Assembly: GCF_023074835.1 (NCBI RefSeq)
Contig: NZ_JALLGW010000002.1
Location: 558,001 to 622,000 of the forward strand
Source: Halomarina salina
GTDB lineage: Archaea; Halobacteriota; Halobacteria; Halobacteriales; Haloarculaceae
Length of the DNA: 64,000 nt
Direction: 5' to 3'
The position numbers were made by a program, and so were the translations under genes. The notes beneath the pieces were generated by a model, which worked only from the letters and a program-made list of their open reading frames with translations, was not told the origin of the DNA and did no database searches. Position 1 is the first letter of the stretch, and each line of letters opens with the position of its first letter. Shown here in pieces: positions 35,577 through 44,943 of this stretch.

Positions 35577-37211
35577 TCAGTCGAGCGTGTAGCTCCGGAA
35601 CCGACGGACGGCGTAGACGTAGCTCCCGAGCGCCGTGGCGAGGAGGACGGCCGCCGCGACGGCACCCACCCCGATTACGAGGGGACTCGTGGCCACGCCC
35701 TCGCTGAGCGCGACGCCGAGGAGGACGAGCCCGAGGACGCCGGTGAGGCCGACGAGCGCGTTGTAGCCGAACAGCACGAGGAGCGACGGCGTCACCGTCT
35801 CGACGCCGTACATCGTCCGGGACTCGAACTTCGGGACGGCCGTCCCCAGTCCGACGCCCCACGTCGCGCTCGCGACGGCGAGCAGGAGCCCGAACGACGC
35901 GTAGACGACCGCCTCCAGCAGCGTCTGCGGACCGACGAGTGCGACGACCAGTGGCCCCAGAACGACGAACGGGAGGCCGATGGCGAGTCCCGCCACGAGT
36001 CGCCCCCGGACGAACGCCCGTGGCGGCGTCGCGGTGACGAGGAGGAGCGGCAGGACGGCCTGGTCGTCGCCGAAGGGGTTCAGCCCGAACGCGGAGCCCG
36101 AGAGGAACGCGCCGAGGACGACCGACCCGGCTATCGCGACGAGGTAGAGCAGGTCCGGGCTCTCCACCACCGACGAGGCGACCGGCGCGAGCATGAACAG
36201 GACGAAGAACAGGTGGACGAACCGCCGCGGCGAGCGCCCGCCCTGCCGGAGGTAGTGCCAGCCGATACGCCCGGCCTTCGAGAACGCGAACGGTCGCGGC
36301 GTCCGGGTCGGCGTCGCCTCGACCGTCCCCTCACTCCCGGTACCGTCGGTGACCGCCGCGTCCGTCGTCCAGAACCGGTCGACGACGCGGGCGGTGACGG
36401 TCAACCCGACCGGAACGGCCGCCAGAAGCGCGCCGAGAACGGCGACCGCCACCGGAGAGACGGGGCGGGCGACGGGCGTCCCGAGGAGGAAGAACTCGCC
36501 GTACGCGGCGAACGGCGACGCGTCGAGCAGGTCGAACAGCGGGTCGAGCGTGAACGGTAGCGACCCCGAGAGGTAGAGTCGCGGGAGTATCTGGGAGGCG
36601 ACGATGACGACGCCGATGAGCAGCGGGTAGGCGACCGTCTTCAGCGACGACGGAAGCGGGACGTAGCGACTCGCGTAGAGCGCACAGATACCGAGCAGGT
36701 AGCCGAAGACGGCCGCGAACGCGACCAGCGGCGCGAGGGCGAGGAGCGTGCTCACCGCGAACAGCGGCGTCCCCGCACCGAGGCAGAACGCGCCGAGGGC
36801 GAGCAGGAGGGGCGGACCGAACCAGAGACAGAGGCGCGTCACCTCCGCGAGCAGGAGGCCGAACACCACGGCGCGCGAGGACGTCGTCGTCAGCAGCAAC
36901 TCCTCGTTGTCGACGTTCGAGAGGCGTTCGACGGTACGGAGTGCGAAGATGACGAGCAGGGTCCCCACCACGGACGTCGTCTGCTGCCGCAGGGCGTCGA
37001 GCAGCGGGAACTGGCTCTCGGTGCTGACCACCCGGCCGACGCCGTAGGCCGCCGGGAGGACGCCGAAGACGAACACCGACCCGAATATCAGCACCAGGGC
37101 CGCGAGCCCCAGTTTCGCGCTGCGTTGCTGGAAGTAGCCGCGGACGCTGCGGCGGACCTCGACGCGAGCGATTCGCCGCCCGTGGCGGGCGTCCGCGACG
37201 AGCGACGTCAT
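35577..37211 (-). CDS. ABC-type exporter membrane subunit (ABC-2-like)
   Basis: 544 aa with about 12 hydrophobic segments arranged as two similar halves. The N-terminus (RRIARVEVRRSVRGYFQQRS) is a cytoplasmic amphipathic stretch, as in ABC-2 permeases. It overlaps the preceding ATPase gene by 4 bp (ATGA), so subunits are made together. Substrate unknown. Haloarchaeal pairs of this kind are often called drug or Na+ exporters without evidence. Confidence 0.82.
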   Translation of the reverse strand: MTSLVADARHGRRIARVEVRRSVRGYFQQRSAKLGLAALVLIFGSVFVFGVLPAAYGVGRVVSTESQFPLLDALRQQTTSVVGTLLVIFALRTVERLSNVDNEELLLTTTSSRAVVFGLLLAEVTRLCLWFGPPLLLALGAFCLGAGTPLFAVSTLLALAPLVAFAAVFGYLLGICALYASRYVPLPSSLKTVAYPLLIGVVIVASQILPRLYLSGSLPFTLDPLFDLLDASPFAAYGEFFLLGTPVARPVSPVAVAVLGALLAAVPVGLTVTARVVDRFWTTDAAVTDGTGSEGTVEATPTRTPRPFAFSKAGRIGWHYLRQGGRSPRRFVHLFFVLFMLAPVASSVVESPDLLYLVAIAGSVVLGAFLSGSAFGLNPFGDDQAVLPLLLVTATPPRAFVRGRLVAGLAIGLPFVVLGPLVVALVGPQTLLEAVVYASFGLLLAVASATWGVGLGTAVPKFESRTMYGVETVTPSLLVLFGYNALVGLTGVLGLVLLGVALSEGVATSPLVIGVGAVAAAVLLATALGSYVYAVRRFRSYTLD

Positions 37212-37975
37212 CGACCGAACCGCCCCCCGTGTCCGCTCGTCACGTCGAGGAAGACGTCCTCGAGCGTCTCGTCGCTGTCCGACTCGACGCGGTTCTTCAG
37301 CCCGTTCGGCGTCCCCTCGGCGACGAGTCGGCCGTCGCTGAGGACCCCGACGACGTCGGCGAGTTCCTCGACCACGGGGAGGACGTGCGTCGAGAGGAAG
37401 ACGGTCGTCCCGTCGTCGGTGAGGTTCCGAATCTCCTCGCGGAGCGTCCGCGCCGCCCGCGGGTCGAGTCCCGACGTGGGTTCGTCGAGGAAGACGACAT
37501 CGGGGTCGTGGAGCACCGTCTGGACGAACGCCGTCTTCTGGCGCATCCCCTTCGAGTACGCCTCGATGCGCTTGCCGGCGTCGCCGGCCAGGTCGAACCG
37601 TTCGACCAGCGAGTCGATGCGTGCGTCGGCGTCGGGACCGACGTCCCGGAGGTCCGCGACGTAGTCGAGTTGCTCTCGTCCCGTGAGTTCGTCGTACAAC
37701 GGCGGGGTCTCGGGGAGGTAGCCGACGACGCCGGCGAGCGCCCGCCGGTCGCGGATGGACGCGCCCGCGACGTGACCCTCGCCGCTCGTCGGGTCGAGCA
37801 GGCCCGTGAGCATCCGCATCGTGGTGGTCTTCCCGGCACCGTTCGGCCCCAGGAAACCGTAGACGCTCCCCTCGGGGACGGACAGGTCGAGTTCGCGGAC
37901 CGCGGTCGAACTCGGGTAGCGTTTGGTCAGTGCTCGCGTTTCGACGGCGTCGGAGTCGGTGAACGTGGAGGGCAT
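37208..37975 (-). CDS. ABC transporter ATP-binding subunit
   Basis: 255 aa. Walker A GPNGAGKTT near residue 44, signature YSKGMRQKTAF near 138, Walker B VVFLDEPTSGLDP near 158, and H-loop LSTHVLPVVEE. The CcmA/NatA-like branch has this size and a C-terminal tail. It is the first gene of the two-gene exporter operon. A palindrome and TATA-like sequence lie just upstream. Confidence 0.93.
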   Translation of the reverse strand: MPSTFTDSDAVETRALTKRYPSSTAVRELDLSVPEGSVYGFLGPNGAGKTTTMRMLTGLLDPTSGEGHVAGASIRDRRALAGVVGYLPETPPLYDELTGREQLDYVADLRDVGPDADARIDSLVERFDLAGDAGKRIEAYSKGMRQKTAFVQTVLHDPDVVFLDEPTSGLDPRAARTLREEIRNLTDDGTTVFLSTHVLPVVEELADVVGVLSDGRLVAEGTPNGLKNRVESDSDETLEDVFLDVTSGHGGRFGR

Positions 37976-37997
37976 CGTGTGCGTGTGTCGGGGGACT

Positions 37998-38010
37998 GCG
38001 TACGGTACGC
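37998..38010 (-). promoter_or_regulatory. Palindrome GCGTACGGTACGC at the ABC operon promoter
   Basis: A 13-bp palindrome lies 23 bp before the ATPase start. A TATA-like GGTTTTACTAC (minus strand, 38026-38036) lies just upstream, so the palindrome covers the expected transcription start. It is a plausible repressor site. The rest of the 363-bp gap to 38338 shows no gene. Confidence 0.4.
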
Positions 38011-38338
38011 TACTGAGAGCGAGAGTGTAGTAAAACCCGGGAGGGTGTTCTCCCGGGGTGAGAATCGGTCACCGTCGACGTCTGCGACCGAGGGATGACG
38101 ACCAGTGACGAGCGGCCGGTAGAAGCGACGCGAGGACGGAGGCGGCGAGGCGTCCGAGCGGACGGGGGGCACGGATACCTGACGCGACCGTTCCCCGCGT
38201 GGCGACCCCCGACGTGAGGGCGTACGGTCCGAGCCTCTGACAACTCTCGGTCGACCGCCACCGCGACATCTCGTTGTCAGACAGTTAGCAGTACCCCCGA
38301 CAGGTGTTGGCGTATTAAATCACGACAGCACCGACAGG

Positions 38339-39796
38339 TCACTCGTCGAGGCCGGGGTAGTCCTCGCGCCACGGTCGAACCCGTTCGACGACGCTCGCGA
38401 CGGCCAGTGCCGAGCGCTCGTCGTACCGCCCGGCGACGACCTGCATCCCGACGGGGAGGCCATCGACCAGGCCGGCGGGCACGGTCACGACCGGGTGGCC
38501 GGTGAGGTTGAACGGCCACGAGAGCGTCCAGTCCATCGGCAGGCCGGCGACGGACTCGCCGTCGACCTCGGTCGGGAGCGGTTCGTCGTGGGCCAGCGGA
38601 GGCGTCGCCAGCGCCGGGCAGACGAGGGCGTCGTAGCCGTCGAGCGTCTCCTCGACGGCGTCGTACAGTCGGGTCCGCACGGTGTCGGCCGTCGTGTAGT
38701 CGAGCGCGTCGTACCCCCGTCCCATCCGGACGGTCTGGGCGAACGACGACCGGAGGTCGTCGGCGTGGTCGTCCAGGAGGTCCATCCCGTGCGCCTCGTT
38801 CAACTCCCGGACGAGCGTGGCGAACAGCGTCGTCGCCTGCGTCCCGTAGGCCGCAACCAGTTCGCCCTTCTCCGGACCGCCGACCGCGACCGACTCGACG
38901 GTCGCGCCAGCGTCGGCGAGGTCGGAGACGGCGTCGCCGACGGTGTCGCGGACGGCGGGGTCGACGGCGAACCGGTCGAGGTCGGGACTGTAGCCCACGT
39001 CGAGGTCCGCTGCGTCCCGCTCCGTAGCGGTGGTGTAGGACTCGTCGTCGGGCCGCGGGACGCTGTAGGGGTCGGCGTCGGCCGGTCCAGCCAGGACGTC
39101 CATCGCGAGGGCGACGTCCTCGACCGTCCGCGCCATCGGGCCGAGGACGCCGAACGGCGTGTGCGTCCGGAACGCGTCGGGTCGGGCGTCGCGAGGGACG
39201 ACGCCGAACGACGGCTTGACCGAGACGACGCCGCAGCACGAGGCGGGCGTCCGGAGCGACCCGCCGACGTCGGACCCGGTCGCTAGCGCGCAGAGGCCGT
39301 CGGCGACGGCCGCCGCGGACCCGCCCGAGGAGCCACCGGCGTTGCGTTCCGGGTCGAAGGGGGTGGCCGTCGGCCCGACGAGTTCGTTGTCCGTCCGGAC
39401 CGTGTGGCCGAGTTCCGGCGTGTTCGTCGTCCCCACGACGACAGCGCCGGCCGATTCGAGGCGCTCGACCGCGACGGTCGTCCGGTCGGCGACGTTGTCC
39501 GCGAACGGTGCCATCCCGTAGGTGTGGCGCACGCCCGTTTTCGTGTACCCCAGGTCCTTGATGGCGACCGGGACACCCGCGAGCGGTCCGGGGTCGTCGC
39601 CGCGTTCGACGGCAGTCTCGACCTCGCGGGCGCGCTCTCGTGCTTCGTCGGCGAGGACGGTGACGAACGCGTTCGTCCGGTCGCCCCGCTCGTCGATACG
39701 GTCGAGGTACTGGTCGAGGAGCGTGACTGGAGAGAGCGTCCCCGCGCGCACGTCCGCCGCGACGTCGGCCGCGGGACGGAAGCAGTCGTCCGACAT
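38339..39796 (-). CDS. Amidase-signature family amidase
   Basis: 485 aa. The Ser-cisSer-Lys triad is visible: Lys in VPVAIKDLGYTKTG near residue 79, GGSSGGSAAAVADGLC near 155, and the nucleophile region TGSDVGGSLRTPASCCG near 175. It hydrolyses carboxamides. It is not adjacent to gatB or gatC and the C-terminal PLPTEVDGESVAGLPMDWTL is of the general amidase type, so a tRNA amidotransferase role is unlikely. Substrate unknown. Confidence 0.92.
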   Translation of the reverse strand: MSDDCFRPAADVAADVRAGTLSPVTLLDQYLDRIDERGDRTNAFVTVLADEARERAREVETAVERGDDPGPLAGVPVAIKDLGYTKTGVRHTYGMAPFADNVADRTTVAVERLESAGAVVVGTTNTPELGHTVRTDNELVGPTATPFDPERNAGGSSGGSAAAVADGLCALATGSDVGGSLRTPASCCGVVSVKPSFGVVPRDARPDAFRTHTPFGVLGPMARTVEDVALAMDVLAGPADADPYSVPRPDDESYTTATERDAADLDVGYSPDLDRFAVDPAVRDTVGDAVSDLADAGATVESVAVGGPEKGELVAAYGTQATTLFATLVRELNEAHGMDLLDDHADDLRSSFAQTVRMGRGYDALDYTTADTVRTRLYDAVEETLDGYDALVCPALATPPLAHDEPLPTEVDGESVAGLPMDWTLSWPFNLTGHPVVTVPAGLVDGLPVGMQVVAGRYDERSALAVASVVERVRPWREDYPGLDE

Positions 39797-39874
39797 ACCG
39801 GTTCGTCGGCCGGCCGTGGCAAGAAGTCTCGGGGCAGAGCGCTCTGGGAGGAACTGCTCGACGGAGCCACGGCG

Positions 39875-40876
39875 TCAGTCGTCGTCGCTCCAGACCGGGC
39901 CGTCGTGGCGACCGTTGACTGACCCGCCTGCGCCCATCGTCACAGCGTCGTCGCCGTCGCCGACGAACCGGCCGAACGCCGACGAGATGGCGTCGTGACC
40001 GATGATGGTGAACCCGAGGAATATCGTGAGGAAGCCGACGAGCGTGAGGGTGGAGATGGTCTCGCCGAGCAGGAGCCACCCACCCAGCGTGGCGACGATG
40101 GGGACGACGTAGAACACGAGGTTCCCGTGGATGGGGCCGACGTCGTCGAGCAGGCCGAAGTACGCGATGAACGCCACCGCGCCCGAGAACACGCCGACGT
40201 AGCCGAGGGCGACGAGCGCGGCGGGCGTCCACGCGACGGCTCCGAGCCGCTCGCCGGTCCCCAGGCTCAGGAGGTGACAGAGGAGTGCACCGACGGGCAG
40301 CGCCCACGCCGTCCTGACGGTACTCGACAGCGAGGAGTCGGCCCGGCGGATGAGGACGGCACCGAGCGCACCGCTCACCGCGCCCGCGAACACGATGGCC
40401 TTGCCGAGGACGGCACCGCCGACCAGGGCGCTCGGGTCGACGCCGACGACGAGCGCCACGCCGACGAACCCGACGGCCATTCCGAGCGCGCCGACCCGCG
40501 AGAGGCGCTCGTTCGACAGGATACCGGCGGCGAGCACCGGCGTCAGGATGGGGTTGAGACTGAAGACGATAGCGCCCACCCCGCTGGTGGTGTACTGCTG
40601 ACCGACGAAGATGAAGACGTTCGCCAAGCCGATGGCGAAGACGCCCGCCGCGAGGATGCCGGCGACGTCGGCGCGCGTCCGCGGCAGTAGCTCTTCGCGT
40701 GGGAACCGCGCCAGCACGAACCCGAACAGCAGCACCGCCCCGATGTCGAACCGGAACGCCGCGAACAGGAGCGGCGGGAAGTACGCCAGTCCGGCCGTCG
40801 CCGCGACGAACGTCCCGCCGAAGCAGACGCTGGCGACGAGGAACGCCGCGACCAGCCGGAGACGCGAGTCCGTCAC
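39875..40876 (-). CDS. EamA/DMT-superfamily transporter
   Basis: 333 aa with ten predicted helices in two EamA repeats; the second begins near AIVFAGAVSGALGAVLIRR. PILTPVLAAGILSNERLSRVGALG and VVPIVATLGGWLLLGETIS are typical DMT motifs (the GE after a helix). It likely exports a metabolite or amino acid. Divergent from the HTH regulator at 41099, which might control it. Confidence 0.87.
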   Translation of the reverse strand: MTDSRLRLVAAFLVASVCFGGTFVAATAGLAYFPPLLFAAFRFDIGAVLLFGFVLARFPREELLPRTRADVAGILAAGVFAIGLANVFIFVGQQYTTSGVGAIVFSLNPILTPVLAAGILSNERLSRVGALGMAVGFVGVALVVGVDPSALVGGAVLGKAIVFAGAVSGALGAVLIRRADSSLSSTVRTAWALPVGALLCHLLSLGTGERLGAVAWTPAALVALGYVGVFSGAVAFIAYFGLLDDVGPIHGNLVFYVVPIVATLGGWLLLGETISTLTLVGFLTIFLGFTIIGHDAISSAFGRFVGDGDDAVTMGAGGSVNGRHDGPVWSDDD

Positions 40877-41050
40877 CGCCCCCTCGCGGTCGCCGTGTGA
40901 CTCGTTCGCAGAGCTATTCGAACACTCGGTTCAGACGTGGAGACCATCACTTGTTTCGAAAGAGGCGGGTTCGACGGTTGAACCTGTCCAGTAATACTTT
41001 CGCTGCGTGTAACATCGACCAGTGCCGACGGCGATTCACACTGTGACGAT

Positions 41051-41067
41051 TTTTCGTGGTGCGAAAA
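41051..41067. promoter_or_regulatory. Palindrome TTTTCG-N5-CGAAAA between divergent transporter and regulator
   Basis: Perfect 6-bp arms around TGGTG, 32 bp before the 41099 start, in the 222-bp gap between the DMT transporter and the HTH regulator. AT-rich arms in a GC-rich genome make it stand out as a possible operator. Confidence 0.45.
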
Positions 41068-41098
41068 CCGCTATGTGGGAGGACTCTGAACACGGTGT

Positions 41099-41905
41099 AT
41101 GGACACGGCGCTGGAGGAGATCGAGTTCCTCGCCCGCTCGGAGAACCGGGTGGCCGTCCTCCGGGCGCTGGACGACGCGCCGGCCACGCGGCGCGAACTC
41201 GGCGACCGCATCGACGCCTCCCAGCCCACGCTCGGACGGGTGCTGAACGACCTGGCGGACCGCCAGTGGATATCGTACGACGGGACGCGCTACGAGGCGA
41301 CGGCGACCGGTCGGCTCGTCGCCGAGCAGTTCACCGCGCTCTCGGAGACGCTGGCGACCGAACTGCGACTCCGGCCGGTCGTCGAGTGGCTCCCGGAGGC
41401 GTCGATGGGGTTCGACCTCCGGCACCTCGCCGACGCGACCATCACGATACCGACCCAGACGAAGCCCGGCGCGCCCGTCCATCGGGTGCTCGAACTGCTC
41501 CGGGCGACGGACCACGTCCGAATCGTCTCCCACGCGCTGAACGAGCAGAGCCTCGACGTGGTGCGGCGGCGGGTCGTCGCGGGCGAGCAGTCCGTCGAGG
41601 GCGTCTTCTCGCAGACCGCGCTCGACGCCGTCGCCAGCGACGACGCGCTCCGGGGGCAGCTCCGCGACCTGCTCGCCTCGCCCGACGCCGAGATTCGCCT
41701 CCACGACGAGCGCGTCCCGCTCGCGGTGACCATCACCGACGACCGCGTCCACCTGCTGCTCAGGGACGACGACGGCTTCCTGCGCGCAGCCGTCGACACC
41801 GACGACGAGGTCGTTCGCGACTGGGCGGAAGAGGCGTACGACCGTTACTGGGCCGCCGCGACGCCGCTCGACCCGAGCGACCTCGACGCCGACAGCCTCG
41901 GCTGA
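41099..41905 (+). CDS. Winged-helix transcriptional regulator (haloarchaeal, TrmB/MarR-like N-terminus)
   Basis: 268 aa. The N-terminal winged helix covers residues 5-85: IEFLARSENRVAVLRALDDA, TRRELGDRIDASQPTLGRVL, WISYDGTRYEATATGRLVA. The C-terminal half (MGFDLRHLADATITIPTQTK, then VHRVLELLRATDHVRIVSHA, VEGVFSQTALDAV) resembles the phospholipase-D-like effector domain seen in many haloarchaeal HTH proteins. Divergent DMT transporter gene is the natural regulatory target (inference). Confidence 0.85.
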   Translation: MDTALEEIEFLARSENRVAVLRALDDAPATRRELGDRIDASQPTLGRVLNDLADRQWISYDGTRYEATATGRLVAEQFTALSETLATELRLRPVVEWLPEASMGFDLRHLADATITIPTQTKPGAPVHRVLELLRATDHVRIVSHALNEQSLDVVRRRVVAGEQSVEGVFSQTALDAVASDDALRGQLRDLLASPDAEIRLHDERVPLAVTITDDRVHLLLRDDDGFLRAAVDTDDEVVRDWAEEAYDRYWAAATPLDPSDLDADSLG

Positions 41906-41956
41906 GGGCAGTGGGGTATCCGCCGTTCTCCGGTAGTCGTCAGGTCGGTGGACGTG

Positions 41957-42988
41957 TCAGTCGTCGTCCGAGGCGGTGGGCGCGGGTGCGTCGGCGTTGT
42001 GCTCGCGTGCGTGCTCGCGCATCCGCTCGGAGATGCCGGGCACGTCCTCGGTGGTGACCTCGCCCTCGGCCTCTATCTCCTCCACCGAGCGCGGGAACGT
42101 CCGGAGGCGGTAGTGGATGCCGATGCCGGCCTTCGCGCCCTCGCCCATCGCGACGGGAATCTGGTTGTGGCCGGGCGTGAGGTCGCCGACGGCCGAGACG
42201 CCCTCGACGCTCGTCCGCCCGTGGTCGTCGACGGCGACCGTGCCGTCGTCGTTCGTCTCGACGCCGAGCTGGTCGGCCAGGTCGCTGTTGTAGTCCGACC
42301 CGTACATCGGGAAGCCGCCGCGGTACTCCCGCCGGGTGCCGTCCTCGAACACGAACGCTTCGAGCCAGCCGTCGTCGCCCTTCTCGATGGCGTCGATGTC
42401 CTCGTGAATCACGTCGACGGGATGGGCGTCGAGCTGCGTCTGGGTGTCCTCGCTCCACTCGGGGTCGTCGCCGCGCGTGAGCAGGTCCACCTCGTCGGTG
42501 AAGTTGAGCATGATCATCGCCACCGTCGCCGCGGCGTCGCCCGTCCCCATCACGAACACCGGCTGGTCGACGAACATGTAGGCGTCGCAGTGGAGACACC
42601 AGTGGAGGCCGCGACCCGTGCGCGGGAGCGGAGGTTCGGGGCGCACGTCGTTGAACCCGGTCGCGAGGACGACGTGGTCGGTCACGATGTCGACGTCGCC
42701 ACCGGTGACGCGGAAGCGACCGTCGTCGGTCCGCTCGACGTCGGAGACGGTATCGCGGACGTACTCCGCGCCGTACCCCTGTATCTGTTCGACGGCCGTC
42801 TGGAGGAACTCGTTACCGCTAACGTCCTCGGTGACGCCGATGACGTTGTGCGTGTCGAGCATCATCGCCGCCCGCCCACCGCCGCGGTTGACGACGGCGG
42901 TGTCGTGGCCGAGGCGGGTCGTGTAGAGCGCCGTCGTCAGTCCCGCCGGACCGCCACCGATCACCGTCACCTGGTACTCGTCGGTCAT
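41957..42988 (-). CDS. Thioredoxin-reductase-like FAD/NAD(P) oxidoreductase
   Basis: The start at 42988 (MTDEYQVTVIGGGPAGLTTA) gives 343 aa. GGGPAG FAD motif at residues 10-15, the CLHC redox pair in LHWCLHCDAYMF near residue 133, the second nucleotide loop VMGTGDAAATVAM (Ala-rich rather than the usual GGDSA), and VEGVSAVGDLTPGHNQ. This is the thioredoxin reductase architecture with an altered cysteine motif and a modified NADPH site, so the electron donor may differ. The C-terminal tail is acidic. Confidence 0.87.
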   Translation of the reverse strand: MTDEYQVTVIGGGPAGLTTALYTTRLGHDTAVVNRGGGRAAMMLDTHNVIGVTEDVSGNEFLQTAVEQIQGYGAEYVRDTVSDVERTDDGRFRVTGGDVDIVTDHVVLATGFNDVRPEPPLPRTGRGLHWCLHCDAYMFVDQPVFVMGTGDAAATVAMIMLNFTDEVDLLTRGDDPEWSEDTQTQLDAHPVDVIHEDIDAIEKGDDGWLEAFVFEDGTRREYRGGFPMYGSDYNSDLADQLGVETNDDGTVAVDDHGRTSVEGVSAVGDLTPGHNQIPVAMGEGAKAGIGIHYRLRTFPRSVEEIEAEGEVTTEDVPGISERMREHAREHNADAPAPTASDDD

Positions 42989-43245
42989 GGCGGGACGTTG
43001 GGTCGCCGGACACATAACCGATTAGTCGGACGTGCGCTCGGCACGCCGAGGCGTGCCGACGAGTGCTGACGGCGGCGACCCCGTGGCACGCAAGCAGTCG
43101 ATACACTGGTCGGGGCCGTCGACGGTCGATACGGAGCGTCGGGCACTCGACTGGAGCGGCCGTCGCGTCGACGGCGTCATCGACCGTGGCTGGCGGTGAC
43201 GGTGTCGGCGAAAGGAGTTTCCACGTCGGGACCCACCGTTCGCAC

Positions 43246-43587
43246 ATGAGCTTCGACCCCACGCCGTCCCTCAGCGAGGAGGAAGTCGAGGAGACCGTCG
43301 CGTCGACCATCGCGGACAACGACGTGGTGCTGTTCATGAAGGGGACGCCCCTGATGCCCCAGTGTGGCTACTCGCGCCGGGCGCTGGGGCTCATCCAGCA
43401 GCACCGCGAGGACGTCGCGACCGTCGACGTGCTGGATGCGCTGGACCTCTACCGCGAGGCGCTCCAGGAGCGTAGCGGGTGGGAGACGATTCCACAGACG
43501 TACGTCGAGGGGGAATTCGTCGGGGGCAGTGACATTCTCGCAGAACTCGACGAACGTGGCGAACTGGGCGAGACGCTGGGGGAATAA
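43246..43587 (+). CDS. Monothiol glutaredoxin-like protein (CGYS type)
   Basis: The ATG at 43246 (MSFDPTPSLSEEEVEETVAS) gives 113 aa. The KGTPLMPQCGYSRRALGL active site holds a single cysteine, as in the CGFS monothiol glutaredoxins that carry Fe-S clusters. TIPQTYVEGEFVGGSDIL is the conserved cis-Pro and GG region. Likely role: Fe-S cluster trafficking in the cytosol. Adjacent to redox genes but in its own unit. Confidence 0.9.
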   Translation: MSFDPTPSLSEEEVEETVASTIADNDVVLFMKGTPLMPQCGYSRRALGLIQQHREDVATVDVLDALDLYREALQERSGWETIPQTYVEGEFVGGSDILAELDERGELGETLGE

Positions 43588-43705
43588 CCGGCCCCTGTGT
43601 CCGAGTGACAAAAAGGGCAGAAAATATAAACCTCAAATCCCTAGAGTAGGGTGACCAGTTCCGGTCGCGGGGAGGGATTTGCCCCGGTTAGCTCGTGCTA
43701 CATCC

Positions 43706-44311
43706 ATGACCAGCCACGTATACAGCCTTCACTCGACGCTCGAACTGCCACTCGAAGACGTACACGATTTCTTCGAGGACCCCGACCTGCCCGCCGAGAT
43801 CGCCGACATCGAGATCACTCGACGGAACAACACGCTCATCGTGAGCGCCGTCGCCGCCGAGGACAACATCAGCAAGTACACCCCGACCGCACAGCTCAAA
43901 GCCAGCGTCACGGAGAACCGCATCTACCTCGACGAGGAGGAGGAAGACGAGGAGGACTCCGGCCCGTTCGCGAGCGGCCCCTCGGGCGGCCCCCAGTGGG
44001 GCGCGTTCGGCCAGGAGGAGGAGATGGAGCGACCCTCCGAACTCGTCGAGTACGCCTGCTTCAAGGGCGACCGCGAGACGGTGCTCCAGAACACCGCGCT
44101 CCAGTATCCGATGTTCGAGGTGCTCTGCAAACTCGCACTCGAGTGCGAGAAGGGCGCGCTGACGGCCATCACCGCACGCGACGGCACGCTCGAAGCGACG
44201 CGAATCGTCGACGGCGAGGAGCGAGCGGCCCGACTCGAAGTCGTCGAGGACCCACGCGAGAACGGCCCCGGGAACGGCATCAACTGGCGGGACAACAAGT
44301 TCATTAGTTAG
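43706..44311 (+). CDS. Conserved haloarchaeal acidic protein; left boundary gene of the cassette island
   Basis: The start at 43706 (MTSHVYSLHSTLELPLEDVH) gives 201 aa; a TATA-like AAAATATAAACC lies at 43619-43630. An acidic run EEEEDEEDSG near residue 80 separates a small N-terminal domain from a helical C-terminal region (FKGDRETVLQNTALQYPMFE, VLCKLALECEKGALTAITAR). No function is known to me. The last codons ATT AGT TAG are unusually AT-rich for this gene, and the final seven codons recur at 58601-58621. The gene remains intact. Confidence 0.82.
   Translation: MTSHVYSLHSTLELPLEDVHDFFEDPDLPAEIADIEITRRNNTLIVSAVAAEDNISKYTPTAQLKASVTENRIYLDEEEEDEEDSGPFASGPSGGPQWGAFGQEEEMERPSELVEYACFKGDRETVLQNTALQYPMFEVLCKLALECEKGALTAITARDGTLEATRIVDGEERAARLEVVEDPRENGPGNGINWRDNKFIS
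44291..44311 (+). repeat. Left copy of the 21-bp boundary repeat (att-like, gene 3' end)
   Basis: Encodes the last seven codons (Asp-Asn-Lys-Phe-Ile-Ser-stop) of the 43706 gene. It matches 58601-58621 at 18 of 21 bases; all three differences are third-codon-position and synonymous (GAC/GAT, ATT/ATC, AGT/AGC). The island lies between the copies. Confidence 0.65.
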
Positions 44312-44582
44312 AGCGATTACAGATAGACTCTGTAAGATTCCGGGCGGTTAATCTCCTCACTTTAGCGACGCGGGACCTTCTGAGCGAGACTCTCCATTCT
44401 CAATCCTATATCTGACCACCTCGCTATTAGGATTTCACGGAGATGGCTTAGATTGGCTCCTCTGCCGATTCGCTCCCTCACTGACGGATACCCTGAAGGC
44501 TCGACAGACCCCTCTCCAATCGCCTCCTATCGCTCAGAGCGCCACGCTACTTTCTTTCAGATGGAGGAGCCATGACTCAGCT
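44312..44582. other. Island left edge without recognisable gene
   Basis: A perfect hairpin TTACAGA/TCTGTAA with TAGAC loop lies at 44317-44335, six bases after the gene end, and could be a terminator or part of an attachment site. The remaining 250 bp are AT-richer than the core and have no ORF with plausible start or composition. Confidence 0.5.
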
Positions 44583-44607
44583 GATAGACTTGTGCCGCGA
44601 GTCTATC
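44583..44607 (+). repeat. Cassette repeat 1 (collapsed short form)
   Basis: GATAGACT and AGTCTATC flank TGTGCCGCG, so only the outer arms remain. The stop codon of the minus-strand gene at 44606 overlaps its right arm. Confidence 0.8.
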
Positions 44608-44833
44608 ACTTGCTCTGCGTCGCCGAACTATCACGGTAGGTTCTGATTTTGTGTATGCCGTACACTGCAAGCCCTATCGAGAACACGTAATAAAGCAGCG
44701 CGGGCGACCCATCGTAGTAGCTCCCTGTCACGCGAACCTCCGCAAACGGGTGGCCGTAGGTCACCGCAAACCATACCGTTGAGAGGACGCCGACGAGGAC
44801 GCCTGAGATACCTCCCCGGAGCTGCTCGTCCAT
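44606..44833 (-). CDS. Small membrane protein, 75 aa
   Basis: MDEQLRGGISGVLVGVLSTV begins a first membrane helix, and LLYYVFSIGLAVYGIHKI forms the second; the loop between them is YGHPFAEVRVTGSYYDGSP. No family recognised. The stop codon lies inside repeat 1, and the minus-strand upstream region holds the TATA-like GCTATTTG. First cassette of the array. Confidence 0.6.
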   Translation of the reverse strand: MDEQLRGGISGVLVGVLSTVWFAVTYGHPFAEVRVTGSYYDGSPALLYYVFSIGLAVYGIHKIRTYRDSSATQSK

Positions 44834-44880
44834 GATAGTGAGTGTTCAGTACTGCATCACAAATAGCTACCTGACTACAC

Positions 44881-44943
44881 GATACACCCACGCTCTAAGT
44901 CTCTCGACCGGACCGAGTGAGCGACGCGTGCCGCGGGTCTATC
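44881..44943 (+). repeat. Cassette repeat 2 (full length)
   Basis: Full-length copy. The left end reads GATACACCC and the right end GGGTCTATC, so ACCC pairs with GGGT here where other copies pair ACTC with GAGT: a compensating change. The right end contains the stop of the 44939 gene. Confidence 0.9.
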
